The translations under genes and the position numbers were made by a program. DNA of 9,047 bases, from the NCBI GenBank assembly GCA_002345215.1, contig DDVH01000028.1, positions 37,131-46,177 of the forward strand. Reading direction: 5' to 3'. The stretch comes from Anaerolineales bacterium UBA2317 (GTDB lineage: Bacteria > Chloroflexota > Anaerolineae > Anaerolineales > Villigracilaceae). The notes beneath the pieces were generated by a model. It ran no database searches and was not told where the DNA came from. It worked only from the letters and a program-made list of their open reading frames with translations. Positions 5,401 through 9,047 of this stretch are shown here, piece by piece. Numbering within the stretch: the first letter of the stretch is position 1; every line of letters starts with the position of its first letter.

Positions 5401-6591
5401 TTACGGAACCAACAACATAAATGGAACGGGAGTAAAAACTAAAACGAAGACGAATATCATAGCGTAGGCTACCAACTTGCGGCTAGGGTCGAGGCGGGTG
5501 ATTTGGTCAAGAGGTTGCGCGTTGACGCGTCCCAACCAAAATAGCAGAACAGCCCACAGCCACCAACCATCCCAAAAAAATCCGAGACCAATTAACAAAG
5601 CAATGATAAACGGAAATGCTTTGCGGGCTTTATCACCAAATAGTGAATAGATAACATGACCACCATCAAGCGTGCCTGCTGGAATTAAATTTAATGCCGT
5701 GACCAAAATCCCTGCCCAACCTGCAAATGCAACAGGGTGAATGAACACATCAAGTCCGCCAAACGGAATGGGACGACCTGTGAAGAAATATTGAAGCCAA
5801 TATAAAAATCCTTGCGGCTCAACAGGTGCAGGCAATAACTGACCAAAAACAATAAATTTTGATAGCAAATAAATTAAAGAATTGCCTTCGAGAAAACCAT
5901 TTGGATTTGGGTCAATCGTTCCCAATTCAGAAAGTGATAAACCTAAAAGTAAAACTGGAATCGCAACAACCAAACCTGCAATTGGACCTGCTACACCGAT
6001 ATCAAATAACACGCGTTTGTTTTTTGGAATACCACGCATGATGATTGCCGCACCCATTGTGCCAAGCGGACTCAATGGAAACGGAATAAAGTAAGGCAAA
6101 GATGCTGGCGTTTTGTGATAACGGCTCATAAAGTAATGACCCAATTCATGTGCCAATAAAATTCCAAGCAAACTTACTGCAAAGGGCCAGCCTGTGAAAA
6201 TACTTTTTGCCAATACAACTATCACTCCCCATGTGTCGTTTGGAACAGGACCTTCCGGTTGTGCACCGGCTAACATGACACTTAAAACGGTTAAGATAAA
6301 AAGAATAATATTGGTTCTGATATTTTCTTGCTTTGGCTCAGGTAATTTTTGTGCAAGATAAATAACATGTTTGCCTTCTTCTTCACGAAACAAAGGCATG
6401 ACGTTGTATTGATTTAATGATTCAGCTAATTGGTCATACGCTTCAGCAGAATCTTCACCAATTAATTGTCCGCGATAACGTAAGAAGAATCCTTTATTCT
6501 CTTTATCATTTGCATCTAAACTTGTTACATCCTCAATGCGAAATACACGTGTGACGAGTTTTGTAAAAATTTCAGTTTCAGGGAAAGACAT
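5401..6591 (-). CDS. Site-2 protease family (peptidase M50) intramembrane zinc metalloprotease
   Basis: 396 residues from ATG 6591. A soluble N-terminal domain (1-90) is followed by a membrane helix at about 92-110. The zinc-binding HELGH (148-152; His148, Glu149, His152) lies in a hydrophobic helix. The S2P-typical SPLGTMGAAI (about 174-183), FDIGVAGPIAGL (about 196-207) and NLIPAGTLDGGHV (301-313) follow, the last carrying the third metal ligand Asp309 in the LDG motif. The set of helices and the soluble N-terminus recall the EGY/bacterial S2P-like branch. Site-2 proteases cut transmembrane segments, for example to release anti-sigma factors or transcription regulators, but the substrate here is unknown. 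The in-frame upstream start at 6720 is rejected because that extension reads through the selC tRNA gene. ATG 6591 has GGAG at 6599-6596, four bases upstream. The gene is 53 bp downstream of selC and may be transcribed with it. Confidence 0.93.
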   Translation of the reverse strand: MSFPETEIFTKLVTRVFRIEDVTSLDANDKENKGFFLRYRGQLIGEDSAEAYDQLAESLNQYNVMPLFREEEGKHVIYLAQKLPEPKQENIRTNIILFILTVLSVMLAGAQPEGPVPNDTWGVIVVLAKSIFTGWPFAVSLLGILLAHELGHYFMSRYHKTPASLPYFIPFPLSPLGTMGAAIIMRGIPKNKRVLFDIGVAGPIAGLVVAIPVLLLGLSLSELGTIDPNPNGFLEGNSLIYLLSKFIVFGQLLPAPVEPQGFLYWLQYFFTGRPIPFGGLDVFIHPVAFAGWAGILVTALNLIPAGTLDGGHVIYSLFGDKARKAFPFIIALLIGLGFFWDGWWLWAVLLFWLGRVNAQPLDQITRLDPSRKLVAYAMIFVFVLVFTPVPFMLLVP

Positions 6592-6595
6592 AGTT

Positions 6596-6599
6596 CTCC
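6596..6599 (-). promoter_or_regulatory. Ribosome binding site deciding the M50 protease start
   Basis: GGAG on the minus strand lies 4 bases before ATG 6591. This and the selC gene upstream exclude the longer in-frame reading frame that begins at 6720. Confidence 0.65.
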
Positions 6600-6606
6600 A
6601 TTTTAT

Positions 6607-6635
6607 GTAGTGACACGGCGTCGCCGTGTCACTAC
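6607..6635. repeat. Perfect 29-bp palindrome, GTAG...CTAC family copy 2
   Basis: GTAGTGACACGGCG, a single central T (6621), then the exact reverse complement. It lies between the 3' end of selC and the ribosome site of the M50 protease gene. Its core GACACGGC resembles the GACACAGC of the copy at 6792. On the minus strand no T-tract follows, so it is not a standard terminator, though it could mark or protect the selC 3' end. Confidence 0.9.
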
Positions 6636-6644
6636 GAACATAGG

Positions 6645-6738
6645 CGAGAGTGGATGGGAGTCGAACCCACCGCGACCCGCAACGCGACCCGCCACAGGTT
6701 TTGAAGACCAGGAAGCCCACCGGGACTTAACCACTCCC
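6645..6738 (-). tRNA. selC: Selenocysteine tRNA, tRNA-Sec(UCA)
   Basis: 94 bases. The anticodon loop CTTCAAA (6706-6700) carries anticodon TCA (6704-6702), which reads UGA as selenocysteine. Sec-specific architecture is all present. The acceptor stem has 8 bp (GGGAGTGG with CCACTCTC, one G-T pair), and the T stem has 5 bp with loop TTCGACT (the bacterial 8+5 form). The D stem has 6 bp (AAGTCC/GGGCTT) with a 4-base loop CGGT. The variable arm is long (6692-6672), with 9 pairs including one G-G mismatch and a GTT loop. The discriminator is G (6645). The anticodon stem has one T-T mismatch (6710/6696). CCA is not encoded; the bases after the discriminator are CCT. The variable arm is a tandem duplication of a 10-base unit. 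Its presence implies SelA, SelB and SelD elsewhere in the genome. A -10/-35 pair lies directly upstream. Confidence 0.93.
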
Positions 6739-6745
6739 ATTGGCA

Positions 6746-6774
6746 AGGATAATCTAGGCATGATGGATTGGCAA
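6746..6774 (-). promoter_or_regulatory. Candidate sigma-70-type promoter for selC
   Basis: On the minus strand TTGCCA (6774-6769) and TATCCT (6751-6746) are separated by 17 bases. The tRNA begins 7 bases after the -10, at a plausible transcription start. The -35 is identical to that of the tRNA-Pro promoter at 7425-7420. The -10 is weak (T, A and final T match), and ATTGGCAAG is repeated at 6739-6747 and 6767-6775, which may be coincidental. Confidence 0.45.
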
Positions 6775-6791
6775 GTTAGAAGAAATTAATT

Positions 6792-6851
6792 GTAGGGACA
6801 CAGCGAGTCGTTTTATAATTTTAATTATCAAGTATTTTGCTGTGTCCCTAC
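6792..6851. repeat. Inverted-repeat element with 13-base ends, GTAG...CTAC family copy 3
   Basis: GTAGGGACACAGC (6792-6804) and its exact reverse complement (6839-6851) flank a 34-base A/T-rich centre, which itself holds the palindrome ATAATT-TT-AATTAT (6815-6828). Total length is 60 bp. The ends match the two perfect palindromes at 5364 and 6607, so this may be an interrupted or longer member of the same family. It starts 4 bases beyond the stop codon of the DUF4190-like gene. Confidence 0.8.
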
Positions 6852-6855
6852 TAAA

Positions 6856-7212
6856 TTAAACTGAATAATTTTCAATCAGTGGTTGCATTGAATCAGGTGC
6901 AAAGATAAAGAGGGAAACAATCGCAATCACGAATAACAAAATGCACAAGAAAACAAAACCGCCAATCACGATTCCAATCCATGCCATAGAGTGACCTGAT
7001 TCATTATGTTTTTTGATTCTTCTTAATGAAATCGCTCCGTAAGTTAATGCTAAAAACCCAAGCACAAAACTTGATGGGAAACAGATGAAACCTGTGAAGG
7101 GAATCGGCATTAATCCGCCACAAAATATGAGCAATGTTAAAATGCCGAGAACTAAGCTAATAATTGATTGTTTATTGGTTGGTGGGTAAAAAATTTCTTC
7201 GTTTGATTCCAT
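6856..7212 (-). CDS. Small membrane protein, DUF4190-like
   Basis: 118 residues. A short hydrophilic N-terminus with Asn/Pro (YPPTNKQSIISLVLGILTLL) leads into the first helix (about 16-34). A second hydrophobic segment (about 38-61) ends in the conserved-looking 'GAISLRRIKKHNESGHSMAWIGIVIGGF' (60-87), which enters the third helix (about 77-108). Short proteins that start with a proline-containing tail, continue 'ISLVLGILSL' and have an 'RI.....G...A..G...G' segment are typical of DUF4190, a membrane domain of unknown function. ATG 7212 is preceded by a weak AAGAAG. A strong terminator-like hairpin ends only 12 bases upstream of it (7229-7255), so expression may depend on read-through from tRNA-Pro or on an unseen promoter. 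Function unknown. Confidence 0.75.
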   Translation of the reverse strand: MESNEEIFYPPTNKQSIISLVLGILTLLIFCGGLMPIPFTGFICFPSSFVLGFLALTYGAISLRRIKKHNESGHSMAWIGIVIGGFVFLCILLFVIAIVSLFIFAPDSMQPLIENYSV

Positions 7213-7228
7213 AATTACTTCTTAAAAC

Positions 7229-7255
7229 AAAACCGTCCCCGGCAAGGACGGTTTT
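7229..7255 (-). terminator. Intrinsic terminator after tRNA-Pro, bidirectional in form
   Basis: A 10-bp stem (AAAACCGTCC with GGACGGTTTT) encloses CCGGCAA. On the minus strand the stem ends in TTTT, then G, then another TTTT; on the plus strand it runs into TTTTTATTATTTT. It is the best-formed terminator in the window. On the minus strand it lies 53 bases after the tRNA-Pro gene and 12 bases before the start of the DUF4190-like gene. Confidence 0.8.
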
Positions 7256-7260
7256 TATTA

Positions 7261-7300
7261 TTTTCAGGGGGTGAGATGATTTGTATCATCTCTCTGAAAA
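7261..7300. repeat. Two-tier hairpin between tRNA-Pro and the terminator
   Basis: Outer arms TTTTCAG and CTGAAAA (7261-7267, 7294-7300) and inner arms GAGATGAT and ATCATCTC (7273-7280, 7285-7292) close on loop TTGT, with an unpaired GGGGT bulge. It lies in the tRNA-Pro trailer. A run of seven T on the minus strand (7303-7297) separates it from the tRNA. It may be a 3'-processing or secondary termination structure. Confidence 0.6.
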
Positions 7301-7305
7301 AAATC

Positions 7306-7382
<77 letters not shown>

Positions 7383-7396
7383 AATGAGTGACGGGC

Positions 7397-7425
7397 ATTA
7401 TAGTCTTTATTCTTGTTTATGGCAA
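7397..7425 (-). promoter_or_regulatory. Sigma-70-type promoter for tRNA-Pro
   Basis: On the minus strand TTGCCA (7425-7420), a 17-base spacer, and a perfect TATAAT (7402-7397). Predicted start is near 7390, 8 bases before the tRNA 5' end. It is the best promoter match in the window. Confidence 0.8.
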
Positions 7426-7449
7426 ATGAAATTGTAAACAAATGCTTAG

Positions 7450-7489
7450 CCACAGAGACCTCAGAGATCTCTGTGTGCTCTGCGGCGAA
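7450..7489. repeat. Inverted repeat of the CCACAGAGA...CTCTGTGTGCTCTGCGGCGAA type
   Basis: CACAGAGA (7451-7458) pairs with TCTCTGTG (7468-7475). The 5' arm can also pair, with one mismatch, with CTCTGCGGC (7478-7486), and CAGAGATCTCTG (7462-7473) is a perfect palindrome. Alternative hairpins therefore share arms. It lies between the divergent promoters of tRNA-Pro and the BFN gene, so it is probably a dispersed intergenic repeat; an operator role cannot be excluded. Confidence 0.55.
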
Positions 7490-7536
7490 CTATACTAATT
7501 TCTTATGTTAAACAAACCTGCAAGGGTTGACCTTTA

Positions 7537-7545
7537 TGCTAAAAT
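7537..7545 (+). promoter_or_regulatory. Candidate extended -10 promoter for the BFN-dnaB genes
   Basis: TGC followed by TAAAAT (7540-7545) forms an extended -10. No good -35 lies 17 bases upstream. The start would be near 7552, shortly before the GGAG ribosome site (7555-7558) of ATG 7566. The TTGACC at 7527-7532 is too close to this -10 to serve as its -35. Confidence 0.45.
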
Positions 7546-7565
7546 AGACGAAACGGAGTTCCCCT

Positions 7566-8123
7566 ATGGCAGAAATGATAGAAGTTGTAATAGATAGCAT
7601 TCGCGTGCATTTAATGGCGCCACAACGCGTGGTGGTGTTAAAACAAGTCAATGCTGAAAAATACTTAACCATTTGGGTCGGACCATACGAAGCAGAAGCC
7701 ATCACCGTTGCATTGCAAGAAGTTGAAATGATTCGCCCGCTCACACATGACTTAATCAAAAATGTTTTCAACGCCTTTGGCGCACGAGTCATTCGCGTTG
7801 AAATTGTCAAATTGCAAGATGATATTTTTTACGGAAACATTGTGGCTGAATCAAATGGAAAAGAAATGCACATCGACTCGCGTCCATCTGATGCGATTGC
7901 AATTGCAGTACGTGCGCATGTTCCCATACTTGTGCATCGTAGCGTAATGGATAATGCTGGGATTGAGCCAGATCGTGAGGTTCAAGAATCAAGCCCACCC
8001 GTAGTCAACGATGCGCCTCCTCCGCCTACTTCTGAGGATGCGAATCGCTTATCCGTCTTCAAAGATTTTATAGATAAACTTGATATAGATAAACCTGACA
8101 AAGACAAACCCGCTTCAAACTGA
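7566..8123 (+). CDS. Bifunctional nuclease (BFN/DUF151) family protein
   Basis: 185 residues. The BFN domain fills about 4-135. It has an N-terminal strand MIEVVIDSIRVHL, then RVVVLKQVNAEKYLTIWVGPYEAEAITVALQ (21-51), with the conserved 'L.IWVG..EA.AI' pattern, then RPLTHDLIKNVFNAFGARVIRVEI (57-80). SRPSDAIAIAVRAHVPILV (105-123) is the family hallmark. Members have reported DNase/RNase activity in plants, but the bacterial role is poorly defined, so the name describes the family rather than a proven activity. The C-terminal tail is Pro-rich (SSPPVVNDAPPPP), then a short helix (about 161-172) and a DKPDKDKP stretch; it may be a divergent remnant of the UVR motif found in some homologues. ATG 7566 has GGAG at 7555-7558, seven bases upstream. 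dnaB starts 22 bases after the stop, in the same direction, so co-transcription is likely. Confidence 0.93.
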   Translation: MAEMIEVVIDSIRVHLMAPQRVVVLKQVNAEKYLTIWVGPYEAEAITVALQEVEMIRPLTHDLIKNVFNAFGARVIRVEIVKLQDDIFYGNIVAESNGKEMHIDSRPSDAIAIAVRAHVPILVHRSVMDNAGIEPDREVQESSPPVVNDAPPPPTSEDANRLSVFKDFIDKLDIDKPDKDKPASN

Positions 8124-8135
8124 CCTTCAAACTGA
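8113..8135 (+). repeat. Tandem duplication across the BFN stop codon
   Basis: CTTCAAACTGA occurs at 8113-8123 and again at 8125-8135, a 12-base period. The first copy contains the TGA stop of the BFN gene; the second lies in the 22-base gap before dnaB. It is probably a recent slippage duplication that lengthened the gap. Confidence 0.7.
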
Positions 8136-8145
8136 TACTGACCCA

Positions 8146-9047
8146 ATGACAGATACTTATCCTGAACAATCATCCGCCCCCGCAAACACTGGCGTACCGC
8201 ATAGCCGAGAAGCCGAAGAAGCAGTAGTAGGGGCGGTATTGATTAACCCCGAAGTGTATTACGACATCGCCCAATTTTTGAATGGCGATGATTTTTACAT
8301 TCATCGCAACAAATGGATTTGGGAAGCCTTTGTGCGTTTACATGAACGCCGCGCGCCTGTGGATTTGTTGACTCTTTCTGAAGAGTTAGAAAAAACGAAT
8401 CAACTTGCAGAGATTGGTGGCTCGGCGTATTTAACTTCTTTAATCAATCAAGTTCCCACTTCATTAAATGCTGAGGCGTATGGAAGAATTGTAGAAGAAC
8501 ATGCCATTCGCAGAAAAATGATTAATGCCGCCAATCAAATTGCTTCGATGGCGTATAAAAGTGGCGACCAAATTGACCATGTGATGGGGGAAGCCGAGAA
8601 AGCAATTTTTGGTGTGAGTGATAGAAGAAGCAAACATGATTTGCTTCCGATTCGCAAAGTGCTTTCAACTTATTATGACCGCATTGATGATTTATCGAAA
8701 CGCCCTGAAGATTTTCAAGGTGTGCCGACTGGTTTTTATGATTTAGATAAATTATTAAGTGGTTTACAACCATCAGATTTATTAATTGTGGCGGCGAGAC
8801 CTGGTCAAGGTAAGTCTGGCTTTTTATTATCCGTTGCAAAAAATGCGGCATTGACCCATAAAAAGCGTGTAGCCATTTTCTCTTTGGAAATGTCCAATGA
8901 GCAAGTGGTACAACGTTTGATTGCACAAGAAACAGGCATTGACTCTCAACGACTCAAAACTGGTAAATTAAATGAAAGCGAATGGCCCCTCTTTACTCAT
9001 GCTATTGAAGTGTTTTCTGATACGGGTATTTATTTAGATGATACACC
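8146..9047 (+). CDS. dnaB: Replicative DNA helicase DnaB, N-terminal two thirds; gene runs off the right edge
   Basis: 300 complete codons are present. Residues about 17-120 match the DnaB N-terminal helical domain (PHSREAEEAVVGAVLINPEVY, DFYIHRNKWIWEAF, GGSAYLTSLINQVPTSLNAEAYGRIVEE), which mediates ring assembly and primase contact. The linker region is about 120-190. The RecA-like C-terminal ATPase domain begins at about GVPTGFYDLDKLLSGLQPSDLLIVAARPGQGKS. Walker A lies at 217-224, with Lys223 and Ser224; Gln221 replaces the Met seen in many homologues. The 'FSLEMS' segment has the catalytic Glu248. The rest of the motor, including Walker B and the arginine finger, is outside the window. DnaB unwinds DNA 5'-3' at the replication fork. 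ATG 8146 starts 22 bases after the BFN stop. There is no clear Shine-Dalgarno, so translational coupling is plausible. No intein or insertion is seen in the part present. Confidence 0.97.
   Translation, partial: MTDTYPEQSSAPANTGVPHSREAEEAVVGAVLINPEVYYDIAQFLNGDDFYIHRNKWIWEAFVRLHERRAPVDLLTLSEELEKTNQLAEIGGSAYLTSLINQVPTSLNAEAYGRIVEEHAIRRKMINAANQIASMAYKSGDQIDHVMGEAEKAIFGVSDRRSKHDLLPIRKVLSTYYDRIDDLSKRPEDFQGVPTGFYDLDKLLSGLQPSDLLIVAARPGQGKSGFLLSVAKNAALTHKKRVAIFSLEMSNEQVVQRLIAQETGIDSQRLKTGKLNESEWPLFTHAIEVFSDTGIYLDDT

Noticed and set aside
5401..6720. Longer M50 protease reading frame with 43 extra N-terminal residues
   Set aside because: The extension translates the selC tRNA and a perfect palindrome; ATG 6591 has a ribosome site and gives a normal protein.
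7527..7532. TTGACC as -35 for the BFN gene
   Set aside because: No -10 lies 16-18 bases downstream; the TAAAAT present is only 7 bases away, so it is better read as an extended -10.
8522..8926. 134-codon minus-strand reading frame inside dnaB
   Set aside because: It is antisense to a conserved helicase; no domain or ribosome site supports it.

Overview
The window is a densely packed bacterial chromosome segment of roughly 43% G+C (estimated by eye). Six minus-strand protein genes and two minus-strand tRNA genes fill positions 1 to about 7382. They are divergent from a plus-strand pair, a bifunctional-nuclease (BFN) family gene and dnaB, which runs off the right edge. The gene content and the abundant palindromic intergenic repeats recall Chloroflexota, class Anaerolineae. 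This is an inference from general resemblance; no marker gene in the window proves it.

Layout, left to right: the 5' part of an ECF sigma factor gene (1-182, minus) with a plausible ECF-type promoter just upstream; a YibE/F-family membrane protein (374-1552, minus); an NAD(P)-dependent aldehyde dehydrogenase (1620-3083, minus); a membrane-anchored zinc-ribbon protein with a long Ser/Gly linker (3176-3961, minus); an ABC-type solute-binding lipoprotein without a partner permease (3972-5345, minus); an M50 site-2 protease (5401-6591, minus); a selenocysteine tRNA, selC (6645-6738, minus); a DUF4190-like small membrane protein (6856-7212, minus); a tRNA-Pro(GGG) (7308-7382, minus). The divergent promoter region follows (7383-7565), then the BFN gene (7566-8123, plus) and the start of dnaB (8146-9047, plus).

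Functionally this is a mixed neighbourhood of housekeeping genes (dnaB, two tRNAs) and envelope or stress genes (M50 protease, solute-binding lipoprotein, zinc-ribbon membrane protein, YibE/F, ECF sigma). Close spacing suggests that the lipoprotein and zinc-ribbon genes are co-transcribed (10 bp gap). The other minus-strand genes are separated by short gaps, and almost every one of these carries an inverted repeat. At least five different repeat types are visible; one, with GTAG...CTAC ends, occurs three times.

The most notable items are the selenocysteine tRNA with a duplicated variable arm, the GTAG...CTAC palindrome family, and the ECF promoter-like sequence in front of the sigma gene. I see no CRISPR array, transposase, phage gene or clearly new multi-gene system.
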